Positions 34,148-45,525 of a stretch of DNA of 64,000 bases are shown here, in pieces; the first letter of the stretch is position 1, and the number at the start of each line of letters is the position of its first letter. Position numbers and translations under genes: made by a program. The notes beneath the pieces are model-generated. The model was not told the origin of the DNA, made no database searches, and worked only from the letters and a program-made list of their open reading frames with translations. The DNA is from Verrucomicrobiota bacterium (GTDB lineage Bacteria > Verrucomicrobiota > Verrucomicrobiia > Opitutales > UBA953), in the NCBI GenBank assembly GCA_030830965.1, contig JAURLX010000011.1:1-64000 (forward strand). Direction: 5' to 3'.

Positions 34148-35104
34148 GTGAAGACCCGCAAGCTCGGCGACACGCCCCTCCGACTCACGCCCGTCGGCCT
34201 CGGCACCTGGGCGATCGGCGGCGGCGGCTGGAAGTTCGGCTGGGGCGAGCAGTCCGACGCCGACTCGATCCGGACCGTCCACGAGGCCGTCGACGCCGGC
34301 ATCAACTGGATCGACACCGCCGCGGTGTACGGCCTCGGGCGCTCCGAGGAAGTCGTCGGCCGCGCGCTCAAGGAAATGAAGGAGAAGCCGATCGTCTCGA
34401 CGAAGTGCGAGCGCTGCTGGGAGCCCGACGGCACCATCGTGCCGCGCCTGAAGCGCGCGAGCATCAGGCAGGAGTGCGAGGACAGCCTGCGCCGCCTGCA
34501 GGTCGACGTCATGGACATGTACCAGATCCACTGGCCGCAGCCGGACGAGGACATCGAGGAGGGGTGGTCCGCCGTCGCCGAGCTGGTGAAGGAAGGCAAG
34601 GTCCGCCACGCCGGAGTCAGCAACTTCAGCGTGGCCCAGCTGAGACGCATCCAGCCCATCCATCCCGTCGCCTTCCTCCAGCCTCCCTACAGCATGCTCA
34701 ACCGCGGCATCGAGGACGGCCTGCTGGCGTTCTGCGAGGAGCATCGGATCGGCATCATCTCCTACAGCCCGATGCAGAAGGGCCTGCTCACCGGCAAGGT
34801 CACCCGCGCATGGGCGGCCGCGCTGCCGGCCGACGACCACCGACGCGCCGACCCGCAGTTCGGCGAGCCGCTCCTCTCCAGGAACATCGCGCTCAACGAA
34901 GGCCTCTCGCGCATCGCGGCCCGGCTCGGCGTGAACGTCGGCGAGGTCGCGATCGCCTGGGTCCTGCGCCAGCCCGCCGTCACCTCCGCGATCGTCGGCG
35001 CCCGCCGGCCGGGGCAGCTCGCCGCCACCGTCGGCGGGGGCTCGCTCGAACTGGACGCGGCCACGCTCGAGGAGATCGAGGGCCTGCTGCGGGCGCGGGG
35101 CTGA
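34148..35104 (+). CDS. Aldo/keto reductase
   Basis: 318 residues from GTG 34148, chosen because the family N-terminus (KTRKLGDTPLRLTPVGLGTW) begins there; the longer open frame runs back through the sulfatase gene in another frame. The catalytic tetrad is visible: D56 and Y61 (WIDTAAVYG), K86 and H128 (YQIHW). The C-terminal NADP-site part (SAIVGARRPGQL) is intact. There is no signal peptide, so it is cytoplasmic. AKRs of this kind reduce or oxidise sugars and aldehydes. Its place between a sulfatase and an SGNH hydrolase suggests a step in breakdown of a decorated sugar, with unknown substrate. Confidence 0.9.
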   Translation: MKTRKLGDTPLRLTPVGLGTWAIGGGGWKFGWGEQSDADSIRTVHEAVDAGINWIDTAAVYGLGRSEEVVGRALKEMKEKPIVSTKCERCWEPDGTIVPRLKRASIRQECEDSLRRLQVDVMDMYQIHWPQPDEDIEEGWSAVAELVKEGKVRHAGVSNFSVAQLRRIQPIHPVAFLQPPYSMLNRGIEDGLLAFCEEHRIGIISYSPMQKGLLTGKVTRAWAAALPADDHRRADPQFGEPLLSRNIALNEGLSRIAARLGVNVGEVAIAWVLRQPAVTSAIVGARRPGQLAATVGGGSLELDAATLEEIEGLLRARG

Positions 35105-35146
35105 AGTCGCGCTTGCGGCGGCGCGGCGGCGCGACAGCCTGCTGGC

Positions 35147-35869
35147 ATGAACCCCGCCCTGAAGCTAGCCCTGCTCCTCGCCCTCGCGCTGGCCGCGCCG
35201 TTGGTCGCAGAGACGAAGAATCCGCCCGCCAAGAAGGAGGCGAAGACCACCGCCGTGAAGCGGGCGGCCAAGAAGGCCAGTCCCGCCATGGAGCCCGTGC
35301 AGGACGTGGCCGGACTCCCGCGGGTGCTGCTCATCGGCGACTCGATCTCGATCGGCTACACCCTGCCCGTCCGCAAAGCGCTCGAGGGCAAGGCGAACGT
35401 CCACCGCATCCCCACCAACGGCGGCCCGACGAAGAACGGCACCGCCAACCTGGCCAAATGGCTGGGTACGTCCAAGTGGGACGTCATCCACTTCAACTTC
35501 GGGCTGCACGACCTGCGTCACATGGAGGACGGGAAGCGGCAGGTGGAGCCCGCCGACTACGAGGCGAACCTGCGCACGATCGTGGCCGCGCTCAAGAAGA
35601 CCGGAGCCAAGGTGGTCTTCGCGACCACCACGCCCGTGCCCGAAGGCAAGCTGTCTCCGCCGCGAACCTTCGGAGACGTCGCCATCTACAACGGCATCGC
35701 CCGCAAGGTCATGGAGGAGAACGGCGTGGCCGTGAACGACCTCAACGCCGCGATCACCCCCACCCTCAAGCAGCACCAGAACCCGAACGACGTGCACTTC
35801 AACGCCGCGGGCTCCGAGTCGCTCGGCCAGACCGTCGCCAAGGCCGTGCTGGGCGCGCTGGGGAAGTGA
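35147..35869 (+). CDS. Secreted SGNH/GDSL-type hydrolase
   Basis: 240 residues. It has a Sec signal peptide (MNPALKLALLLALALAAPLVA), then a Lys/Ala-rich linker to about residue 48. The SGNH fold follows with block I GDSIS (nucleophile Ser near 66), a NFGLHDL block III-like segment near 124 and the C-terminal DVHF (Asp/His of the triad, about 216-219). It is likely an esterase acting on acyl or acetyl groups of sugars outside the cytoplasm. It starts 42 bases after the aldo/keto reductase and probably closes that operon. Confidence 0.88.
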   Translation: MNPALKLALLLALALAAPLVAETKNPPAKKEAKTTAVKRAAKKASPAMEPVQDVAGLPRVLLIGDSISIGYTLPVRKALEGKANVHRIPTNGGPTKNGTANLAKWLGTSKWDVIHFNFGLHDLRHMEDGKRQVEPADYEANLRTIVAALKKTGAKVVFATTTPVPEGKLSPPRTFGDVAIYNGIARKVMEENGVAVNDLNAAITPTLKQHQNPNDVHFNAAGSESLGQTVAKAVLGALGK

Positions 35870-35875
35870 CGGCCC

Positions 35876-35890
35876 CGGGGCGAAGCCCCG
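35876..35890. terminator. GC-rich hairpin after the SGNH hydrolase
   Basis: CGGGGC-GAA-GCCCCG is a perfect six-base-pair stem starting seven bases after the stop codon. No T-run follows. The rest of the 216-base gap up to 36085 holds further GC-rich self-complementary sequence but no open frame that I trust. Confidence 0.4.
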
Positions 35891-36085
35891 CCCCGACCGG
35901 TTAGACGACCCGCCCCCGGGCCGAGGGCCGGGTGCGCTAAAAGACGGGTCCTGACGATCCGCGGGCAAGCCTGCCGGCCACGCACATTCCCCTTGGCAGG
36001 CAAAGCAATCGGGGCAGAAAAAGACCCACCCCTTTCCCGCCAAGCCGACCGCCGCGGCAAACCCTCCCCTTACCTCCCGAAAATC

Positions 36086-39000
36086 ATGCATAAACTGCTC
36101 TCGCTCCTGCTGGCCTTCGCCGCCTTCGCGGCCCTGCCGGCCCAGAACCTCCAGCTCCAGAAAGGTGACCACATCGCCTTCGTCGGAGGCGGCCTGGCCG
36201 ACCGCCAGCAGCACCACGGAAACTTCGAGGCCCTGATCCACCAGGCCCACCCCGACCACCAGCTGGTCATCCGCAACCTCGGCTTCTCCGGCGACGAACT
36301 GGGCGTGCCCGCCCACCGCTCGGACGAAGTCCCGACGCTCGAATACTTCCTGGACATGAAACCCGGCCCGGTGACGACCAAAGTCGGCAAGACCGACGTC
36401 ACCTACCATGCCGGCGCGCACTTCCACGCCAACGTCATCTTCGCCTACTGGGGCTTCAACGAGTCCTTCAAGGGGGCGGAAGGCCTGGACGCCTTCCGCG
36501 CCAACCTCGCCGCCTGGCTCAAGAAGCACGGCGAGGCCGACTACGGCCAGGGCAAGCCCCGCATCGTGCTCTTCTCCCCGATCGCCAACGAGGACATGAA
36601 GTCCCGCTTCTTCGACCCCAAGGTGACCGCGCGCAACAACGCCAACCTCGCCCTCTACGTGAAGGCCATGGCGGAAGTCGCCAAGACCGCCGGCGTCCCG
36701 TTCGTCGACCTCTTCACCCCTTCGCAGGAGCTGTTCGCCAAGTCTTCCGTCCGCCTCACCGTCAACGGCATCCACGTGAACGCCGACGGCGACCGCGCCC
36801 TCGCGCCCGTGCAGTTCAAAGGCGTCTTCGGCAAGGCCGCGCCCTCCGTGAACGAGAAGGTGCGCGCAGCCGTGAACGACAAGGCGACCGAATGGCACCA
36901 CCGCTACCGCACCGTCGACCAGTTCAACATCTACGGCGGCCGTTCGCGCATCAAGTACGAGGGCGTCGACAACGCGACCGTCATCGGCCGCGAGCTGGCG
37001 AACCGCGACATCAAGACCGCGAACCGCGACAAGGCCGCCTGGGCCGCCGCCCAGGGCAAGGCCTTCAAGTTGAGCGACGACAACCTCCTGCCCGACGTCT
37101 CCGTGCCGCCGAACCGCAAGGAGCCCGTGCCCTACCTACCCGGCCCCGAGACCCTCCCGCACCTCGGGTCCCCGGACGGCACCAAGGTCGAGTTCATCGC
37201 CGACGAGACCACCGTGCCGGAGCTGATCAATCCGGTGCAGATGAACTTCGACAACAAGGGCCGCCTCTGGATCGCCTGCTGGCCCAACTACCCCGAGACC
37301 AATCCCAAGACCAAGGTCTTCGACAAGCTCCTCGTCCTCGACCTCGATCCCGCCACCGGCAAAGTCGTGAAGTCCTCCGTCTTCCTCGACGGCCTGAACT
37401 GCCCCACCGGCTTCCAGTTCTACAAGGACGGCGTCATCCTCATCCAGTCGCCCGACATCTGGTATGTCCGCGACACTGACGGCGACGGCAAGGCCGACTG
37501 GAAGGAACGCCTGCTCACCGGCATGGACGCGGCCGACTCGCACCACGAGACCAACTCCATCTGCTACGAGCCGGGTGGCGCGATCTACCTCTCCGACGGC
37601 GTCTTCCACCGCTCCCAGGTCGAGACCGACCGCGGCGTGATGCGCAACGTCAACGGCGCGATCTACCGCTTCGAGCCCCAGACCGGGAAGCTCTACCGCC
37701 ACGCTCCTTACAACTTCGCCAATCCACACGGCCGCGTGTTCGACTACTGGGGCAACGACCTGATCACCGACGCCACCGGCAACGCCAACTACTTCGGGCC
37801 CGGCTTCAGCGGCCACCTCGACAGCGGCTCCCACCCGGGCTACTTCCAATTCTGGAACCGCCCCTCCCGTCCCTGCCCGGGCACGACCATCCTGAGCAGC
37901 CGTCACTTCCCCGACGACTGGCAGGGCGACTTCTTGAACGCCAACGTCATCACCTACCAGGGCGTCTTCCGCGCGAAGCTGGAGGAGGACGGCGCCGGCA
38001 TCAAGGGCACGACCCTCGAGCCCGGCTTCCTGTACGCCAAGGACATCAAGACCCACCCGAACTTCCGCCCCTCCGGCATGGCCGTGGCCCCCGACGGCTC
38101 CATCTACGTCATGGACTGGTCCCAGATGCTCATCGGGCACCTGCAGCACCACCTGCGCGACCCCAACCGCGACCACCAGCACGGTCGCCTGTACCGCGTG
38201 ACCTATCCGTCCCGCCCGCTGCTCAAGCCGAAGAAGATCGACGGCGAGCCGGTCGAGGCCCTGCTCGAGCTGCTCAAGGAGCACGAGGACAACGTGCGCC
38301 AGCGCGCCAAGGTCGAGCTGCACAAGCATGACTCCGACAAGGTCGTCGCCGCCGTCCAGAAGTGGGTGAAGCAGTTCGATCCGGCCAAGGCCGAGGACGC
38401 CCACCACATCCTCGAGGCGCTCTGGGTCCACCAGTGGCACGACGTCGTGAACCTCGACCTAATCCGCACACTGCTCAAGTCGCCCGCCCATCAGGCGCGC
38501 GCCCAGGCCCTCCGCGTCGTCTGCTACCAGCGCGATCGCATCCCCGAGGCCCTGGCCTTCGCCACCGCCGCCGTCGAGGATCCGCACCCCCGCGTGCGCC
38601 TCGAGGCCGTGCGCACCTTGAGCTTCTTCAAGGGAGCCGACGTGAAGCCGGCGGTCACCGCGGCGATGAAGCTGAAGGACGACAAGGACCGCTTCATCAA
38701 CTACTGCCTGCGCCAGACCGTGAAGCAGCTGATCTCCCTCCCCGAGGGCAAGGGCCTGGTCGACCCCAAGGACCTCGTCCCGCCGAAGGAGGTCTCCTAC
38801 GGCCCCTCCGACCGCCGACTGTCCAAGGAGGACAAGAGGCTCTACGACCTCGGCAAGGAGGTCTACTTCCGCGAGGCGCACTGCGTGACCTGCCACCAGC
38901 CCGACGGCAAGGGCGCCGAGATGCCCGGCAAGCCGGGCGTGGGGGCGTACCCTTCCCTCGTGAAGAGCGCCTGGCTCCAGGGCGACCCGGACCGCGTCAT

Positions 39001-39301
39001 CAAGATCGTCCTCAACGGACTCTACGGCCCCATGAAGCATGACGGTCGCACCTTCGGCGACATGGCCGCCGGCCAGCCCGTCATGACCCCCCTCGGCCAG
39101 CTCCTCAAGGACAACGAGGTCGCCGCCGTCATCACCTACGTGCGCCAGTCCTGGGGAAACAACCTGCCCCCGGTGAAGGCCGCCGACGTCAAGCGCATCC
39201 GTGACGCGACCAAGTCCAAGACCGACATGTACGTCGCGGAGGAGGTGCTCAAGGCGCACCCGCTTTCGGAGCCCGCCGCGAAGGGCAAGAAGAAGAAGTA
39301 A
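36086..39301 (+). CDS. SGNH-like domain fused to PVC-type dehydrogenase, HEAT repeats and cytochrome c
   Basis: 1,071 residues from ATG 36086, which begins a Sec signal peptide (MHKLLSLLLAFAAFAALPAQ). Residues about 25-270 resemble an SGNH hydrolase, but the nucleophile block reads GDHIAFVGGGLADR with no Ser, and the DxxH block reads NGIH. YWGFNES remains. Residues about 350-700 are a PVC-type dehydrogenase propeller (RPSGMAVAPDGSIYVMDW near 665). A HEAT-like helical stretch spans about 710-900, and a cytochrome c domain carries CVTCH at 933-937. The C-terminus ends in a Lys tail. By homology it is a secreted or periplasmic redox enzyme for sugars or alcohols. It has its own terminator and is separated by 216 bases from the SGNH hydrolase gene. 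Confidence 0.9.
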   Translation: MHKLLSLLLAFAAFAALPAQNLQLQKGDHIAFVGGGLADRQQHHGNFEALIHQAHPDHQLVIRNLGFSGDELGVPAHRSDEVPTLEYFLDMKPGPVTTKVGKTDVTYHAGAHFHANVIFAYWGFNESFKGAEGLDAFRANLAAWLKKHGEADYGQGKPRIVLFSPIANEDMKSRFFDPKVTARNNANLALYVKAMAEVAKTAGVPFVDLFTPSQELFAKSSVRLTVNGIHVNADGDRALAPVQFKGVFGKAAPSVNEKVRAAVNDKATEWHHRYRTVDQFNIYGGRSRIKYEGVDNATVIGRELANRDIKTANRDKAAWAAAQGKAFKLSDDNLLPDVSVPPNRKEPVPYLPGPETLPHLGSPDGTKVEFIADETTVPELINPVQMNFDNKGRLWIACWPNYPETNPKTKVFDKLLVLDLDPATGKVVKSSVFLDGLNCPTGFQFYKDGVILIQSPDIWYVRDTDGDGKADWKERLLTGMDAADSHHETNSICYEPGGAIYLSDGVFHRSQVETDRGVMRNVNGAIYRFEPQTGKLYRHAPYNFANPHGRVFDYWGNDLITDATGNANYFGPGFSGHLDSGSHPGYFQFWNRPSRPCPGTTILSSRHFPDDWQGDFLNANVITYQGVFRAKLEEDGAGIKGTTLEPGFLYAKDIKTHPNFRPSGMAVAPDGSIYVMDWSQMLIGHLQHHLRDPNRDHQHGRLYRVTYPSRPLLKPKKIDGEPVEALLELLKEHEDNVRQRAKVELHKHDSDKVVAAVQKWVKQFDPAKAEDAHHILEALWVHQWHDVVNLDLIRTLLKSPAHQARAQALRVVCYQRDRIPEALAFATAAVEDPHPRVRLEAVRTLSFFKGADVKPAVTAAMKLKDDKDRFINYCLRQTVKQLISLPEGKGLVDPKDLVPPKEVSYGPSDRRLSKEDKRLYDLGKEVYFREAHCVTCHQPDGKGAEMPGKPGVGAYPSLVKSAWLQGDPDRVIKIVLNGLYGPMKHDGRTFGDMAAGQPVMTPLGQLLKDNEVAAVITYVRQSWGNNLPPVKAADVKRIRDATKSKTDMYVAEEVLKAHPLSEPAAKGKKKK

Positions 39302-39321
39302 GCCGGGCTCGGACGCCTTCC

Positions 39322-39348
39322 GGGCGCGCCGCGAGGCGCGCCCTTTTT
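39322..39348 (+). terminator. Intrinsic terminator after the SGNH-dehydrogenase gene
   Basis: GGGCGCGCC-GCGA-GGCGCGCCC is a perfect nine-base-pair stem with a GNRA loop, directly followed by TTTTT. It lies 21 bases after the stop codon. Confidence 0.92.
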
Positions 39349-39406
39349 ATTCACATCGCGCGCGATGACGCGACGTCCGCTTGCGTGACCCGCGGCCGAG
39401 GGCAGG

Positions 39407-39865
39407 ATGACGGCGATGAGACCCGCACTCTGGCAGGCCGTCGCCGAAAGGCTCAAGGCGCTCCGTCCTACGGCCCGGCTGGTGGCCACCGATCATTTCA
39501 ACGCCCGCGTCACGCTCCCCGGGTCCACCGCACGCCTCCGCCTCTTCTACCAGCCGCGCGAGGGCGAGGTGCCCGGCGAGGCGCGCGTCTGGCTGACCTT
39601 CGACGGGGAGCGCGAGCTCGACGTCGTCGCGGAGTACATCGAGCGCAAGGAGCGCCTGGCCGAGAGCGCACCGCACCCGCTGCACTTCAGCCAGCGGCTC
39701 GATCCGGACGACCCCGGGGGCGTCGGCGACGCCACCCTGGGCTTCCAGACCGGCGTGGTGACCTGGCACGGCGACGAGCTGATCGGACGCTTCGCGGACT
39801 ACTACGCCGAGGGGGCGGACGCCCTCCTCAGCCTGCATTCCGAGCTGACCCGCAAGGCCGGCTGA
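39407..39865 (+). CDS. Conserved-looking hypothetical cytoplasmic protein
   Basis: 152 residues from ATG 39407; ATG 39416 (MRPALW) is an alternative. I do not recognise a family. There is no signal peptide or membrane segment. The composition is that of a small soluble protein with a mixed alpha/beta pattern: an Arg-rich central strand (ARLRLFYQPR), an acidic helix and a C-terminal FADYYAEGADALLSL helix. The gene lies alone between the strong terminator at 39322-39348 and alaS. Codon use matches its neighbours, which supports a real gene. Confidence 0.7.
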   Translation: MTAMRPALWQAVAERLKALRPTARLVATDHFNARVTLPGSTARLRLFYQPREGEVPGEARVWLTFDGERELDVVAEYIERKERLAESAPHPLHFSQRLDPDDPGGVGDATLGFQTGVVTWHGDELIGRFADYYAEGADALLSLHSELTRKAG

Positions 39866-39938
39866 AGGGCCGGGACGGGGGTTAATCCTTCCCATCCGGG
39901 GCGGGAGGGGCTTTAAATCGCCCTTCTCCGGCCCGTCC

Positions 39939-42638
39939 ATGACCTCCGCCCAAGTCCGCCAGTCATTCCTCGATTTCTTCAGGTCGAAGCAGCACGCGAT
40001 CGTCGCCTCCTCGAGCCTGATGCCGGACTCGCCGAACCTGCTGTTCACCAACGCCGGGATGAACCAGTTCGTCCCGATCTTCCTGGGTCAGACGAAGTGC
40101 CCGTACACGCCGGGCCGGGCCGCCGACACCCAGAAATGCATCCGCGCGGGCGGCAAGCACAACGACCTGGAGGACGTCGGCCTGGACACTTACCACCACA
40201 CCTTCTTCGAGATGCTCGGCAACTGGTCCTTCGGGGACTACTTCAAGCGCGAGGCCGTCGACTTCGCCTGGGAGCTGGTGACCGAGGTCTGGAAGTTCCC
40301 CAAGCACCGCCTGTACGCCACGGTCTACAGGCCCGACCAAACCAAGGGCGACCCCTCCGAGTTCGACCAGGAGGCGTGGGACGTCTGGGCCGAGAAGTTC
40401 CGGGCCGCCGGCCTCGACCCGGCCGTGCACATCGTCGACGGCAACAAGAAGGACAACTTCTGGATGATGGGCGAGACCGGCCCCTGCGGTCCCTGCACGG
40501 AGCTGCACGTCGACCTCACGCCCGACGGCGACACGAAGGGCGCGCTGGTCAACGCCGGCGACGCCCGCTGCATGGAGATCTGGAACCTCGTCTTCATCCA
40601 GTTCAACGCCAACCCCGACGGCACCTTCACGCCCCTGCCCGCCCGCCATGTCGACACCGGCATGGGCTTCGAGCGCGTCGCGGGCATCATGCAGTGCACC
40701 AAGGGCTTCAAAGACTTCTCCGGCATCATCTCCAACTACGAGAGCGACGTCTTCTCGCCCCTCTTCCGCCGCCTCGAGGGGCTTTCGGGCAAGAAGTACG
40801 GCTCCACCCTGCCCGCCCCCGGGTCGACCGGCGCCACGCAGCAGGAGAAGGACGACGTGGCCTTCCGCGTCATCGCCGACCACATCCGCACGCTGTCCTT
40901 CGCCATCGCGGACGGCATCCAGCCCGGCAACTCAGACCGCAACTACGTCCTGCGCCGCATCCTGCGCCGTGCGGTCCGCTACGGCCGTACGCTCGGACTG
41001 AAGAACGGCTTCTTCCACCAGCTGGTGGGCGTGCTCGCCGACTCGATGGGCGACGTCTTCCCCGAGATCCGCACCCGCCGCGCTGTGGTGGCCGACGTGA
41101 TCCGCCTCGAGGAGGAATCCTTCAACCGCACCTTGGACAAGGGCATCGCGCTCTTCGAGGAGGAGGCGTCGAAGCTGAAGACGGGCGGCGCCATCTCCGG
41201 AGCCGTGGCCTTCCGCCTCTACGACGAGCAGGGCTTCCCGCTCGACCTGACCCAGCTCATGGCCCGTGAACGCGGGCTGACCGTCGACGTCGCCGGATTC
41301 GAGAAGCGGATGGAGGAGCAGCGCGCCCGCGCGCGCGCCGCGCAGAAAAAGGAGGTCATCACCCTTTCCGACGTGGGCTCCGAGCACCCGACGGCATTCG
41401 TCGGACACGACGCGCTCTCGACGCAGGCCAAGGTCGTCCAGGTCGCCAAGGTCAAGGACCGCACGGCCGTCATCCTGGACCGCTCCCCCTGCTACGCGGA
41501 GATGGGCGGCCAGGTGGGCGACACCGCGGCGATCTCCCTCGGCGGCCGCCAGTGGCGCGTCACGGACACCCAGAAGTCCGGCCAGACCTGGCTGCACTTC
41601 GTCGAGGGCGACGACGCCCCGGAGACGGGCGCCACGGTCGAGGTGTCGGTGGACCGCGCAAGACGCGACGCCATCCAGCGCCACCACACGGCCACCCACG
41701 TCCTGCACTGGGCGCTGCACGAGGTCGTCTCCAAGGAGGCCTCGCAGAAGGGCTCGGCGGTCGACCCGTCCAAGCTCACCTTCGACTTCAACGGCCACGC
41801 GCTCACGCCCGGCCAGGTGGCCGACGTCGAGCGTCTGGTCAACGAGCGCGTGCTCGCAAACGAACCGGTGACCTGGACGGAGGTGCCCTACGCCTCCGTG
41901 AAGGGCCGCCCGGACGTCATGCAGTTCTTCGGCGACAAGTACGGCGACGCCGTGCGGGTCGTCCAGGTGGGCGGCAAGGCCGACGCGCTGGACGGCTGGT
42001 CGATGGAGCTCTGCGCGGGCACGCACGTCCGTCGCACGGGCGAGATCGGGCTCTTCCGCATCACCGGCGAGAACGCCATCGCGGCCGGCGTGCGCCGCAT
42101 CGAGGCCCTCGCCGGACTTGCCGCCTACGAGCGAGCCCACGCCGACGCCGAGCTGCTGAAATCCCTCTCCGCGGCGACCAACACGCCCGTGGTCGACCTA
42201 CTGAAACGCCTCGAACAGGTGATGGAGCAGTCCGCGGCGCTCGAGAAGCGCCTCAAGGCCTACCGTGACCGCGAGGCCTCGCAGCTGGCCGACGCCCTCG
42301 CCGCGAAGGCGACCGAGCGCGGCGGGCTCAAGTATGTCGTCGCCCAGGCCCCTGGCCTGGAGTCGCCCAACGAACTCCGCGAACTCGGCGCCAAGGTCGC
42401 CGGCAAGGTCGGACCCGCCGCGGTCGTGGTGCTGGCCGCCGCCTTCGGCGACAAGGCCTCGCTCGTGGCCAACTGCGGCGCCGACGCCGTGAAGGCGGGG
42501 AAGTCCGCGGGGAAGATCGTCTCCGAAGCCTGCGCCCGCATGGGCGGCAAGGGCGGCGGCAAGCCCGACGCCGCGATGGGCGGAGGCTCCGACGTGTCGA
42601 AGCTCGCGGAGGCCCTGGAGGCCGCCGAAAAGGCCTGA
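39939..42638 (+). CDS. alaS: Alanine--tRNA ligase
   Basis: 899 residues, close to the family's roughly 875. It begins with the class II aminoacylation core (TSAQVRQSFLDFF, then TNAGMNQFVPIFLG). The editing domain follows with the zinc ligands H583 and H587 (HTATH) and C692 and H696 (CAGTH). A coiled coil and the Gly-rich C-Ala domain complete it (GGKGGGKPDAAMGG near the end). It charges tRNA-Ala and hydrolyses mischarged Ser/Gly. It is the first gene of a plus-strand run alaS-nadK-ABC-F-DUF3500 with gaps of 61-77 bases. Confidence 0.98.
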   Translation: MTSAQVRQSFLDFFRSKQHAIVASSSLMPDSPNLLFTNAGMNQFVPIFLGQTKCPYTPGRAADTQKCIRAGGKHNDLEDVGLDTYHHTFFEMLGNWSFGDYFKREAVDFAWELVTEVWKFPKHRLYATVYRPDQTKGDPSEFDQEAWDVWAEKFRAAGLDPAVHIVDGNKKDNFWMMGETGPCGPCTELHVDLTPDGDTKGALVNAGDARCMEIWNLVFIQFNANPDGTFTPLPARHVDTGMGFERVAGIMQCTKGFKDFSGIISNYESDVFSPLFRRLEGLSGKKYGSTLPAPGSTGATQQEKDDVAFRVIADHIRTLSFAIADGIQPGNSDRNYVLRRILRRAVRYGRTLGLKNGFFHQLVGVLADSMGDVFPEIRTRRAVVADVIRLEEESFNRTLDKGIALFEEEASKLKTGGAISGAVAFRLYDEQGFPLDLTQLMARERGLTVDVAGFEKRMEEQRARARAAQKKEVITLSDVGSEHPTAFVGHDALSTQAKVVQVAKVKDRTAVILDRSPCYAEMGGQVGDTAAISLGGRQWRVTDTQKSGQTWLHFVEGDDAPETGATVEVSVDRARRDAIQRHHTATHVLHWALHEVVSKEASQKGSAVDPSKLTFDFNGHALTPGQVADVERLVNERVLANEPVTWTEVPYASVKGRPDVMQFFGDKYGDAVRVVQVGGKADALDGWSMELCAGTHVRRTGEIGLFRITGENAIAAGVRRIEALAGLAAYERAHADAELLKSLSAATNTPVVDLLKRLEQVMEQSAALEKRLKAYRDREASQLADALAAKATERGGLKYVVAQAPGLESPNELRELGAKVAGKVGPAAVVVLAAAFGDKASLVANCGADAVKAGKSAGKIVSEACARMGGKGGGKPDAAMGGGSDVSKLAEALEAAEKA

Positions 42639-42699
42639 CCGACCCCGGCGGGCCCGCCTTGGCCTTGCCCTCCCCGCCCGGGACGGCAAGCATGACCCA

Positions 42700-43512
42700 A
42701 TGGCCATCCGCCGCCTGGCACTCGTCGTCAACCGCTCCAAGCCCGGGGCGGAGGACATCGTGCAGGCCGTGCGCTCCGCCGCGCAGGCCGCCGGGGTGAC
42801 CCTGGAGGTGGCCTCGGGCTGGCCCATCGACCGCGCCGTCATCCGCGGGGCCGACGCCTGCGTGGTCGTGGGCGGCGACGGCACGTTCCTGGGCGTGGCC
42901 GAGGCCGCGGCCCTCGAGGGCGTGCCGCTCTTCGGCATCAACCGCGGCAAGCTCGGCTTCCTCGCGGCGTATCCCGGGGAGGACGTGGCCGCCACGGTGC
43001 GCTCCGTGCTCCGCGGAGACTGCCGCAGGGAGGAGCGCGCGCTGCTGGAAGTGCGCTTCGCCGACGGCTCCTTCGCCCTGGCGCTGAACGACGTGGTCCT
43101 CAAGACCTGCGAGGCCTTCCGGATGGGCAGGTTCTCCGTGCGTGCGGACGGCGCGCCGGTGAACGAATACCGCGCCGATGGCCTGATCCTCGCCACCCCG
43201 ACGGGAACCTCCGCCTATAGCCTCGCCGCCGGCGGACCGCTGGTGGATCCGGCCGCCGCGGTCATCGCCCTCACGCCCATCTGCCCGCACACGATGTCCA
43301 ACCGCTCCGTCGTCTTCGACGGCGAGACCGAACTGGAGGTGCGCAGCGAGGACGTGGCCCAGCTCGGGATATCGGTCGACGGACGCCCCACGCTCGAAGC
43401 CGCCGGCCGGCTCCCCTTGGTCGTGCGGACGGCGAAGGTGCGCCTCGGCCTCCTGAGGCCGACGGACCTCTCCCACTTCGACGTCCTGCGCAGCAAGCTC
43501 AGGTGGAGCTGA
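42700..43512 (+). CDS. nadK: NAD(+) kinase
   Basis: 270 residues, typical of short bacterial NAD kinases. The diagnostic GGDGT motif is at 58-62, followed by NRGKLGFLA (81-89). A conserved TPTGTSAYSLAAGGP segment near 166-180 binds NAD. It phosphorylates NAD to NADP in the cytoplasm using ATP or polyphosphate. It lies 61 bases after alaS. Confidence 0.96.
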   Translation: MAIRRLALVVNRSKPGAEDIVQAVRSAAQAAGVTLEVASGWPIDRAVIRGADACVVVGGDGTFLGVAEAAALEGVPLFGINRGKLGFLAAYPGEDVAATVRSVLRGDCRREERALLEVRFADGSFALALNDVVLKTCEAFRMGRFSVRADGAPVNEYRADGLILATPTGTSAYSLAAGGPLVDPAAAVIALTPICPHTMSNRSVVFDGETELEVRSEDVAQLGISVDGRPTLEAAGRLPLVVRTAKVRLGLLRPTDLSHFDVLRSKLRWS

Positions 43513-43588
43513 GGCGGAGAGGCGGCCGGGGCCGCCGGCCACCCCGGCCCTTGACCTCCCCGCCTCCCGCCCCTTCATCGGCTGACCG

Positions 43589-45448
<1,860 letters not shown>

Positions 45449-45525
45449 ACGACCCCTTCGGGCCCGCCATTCCTTTCTGGCTCTCAGGGAACCCTTCCCC
45501 TAGACCCCTGTCCTCACCTGACCCC

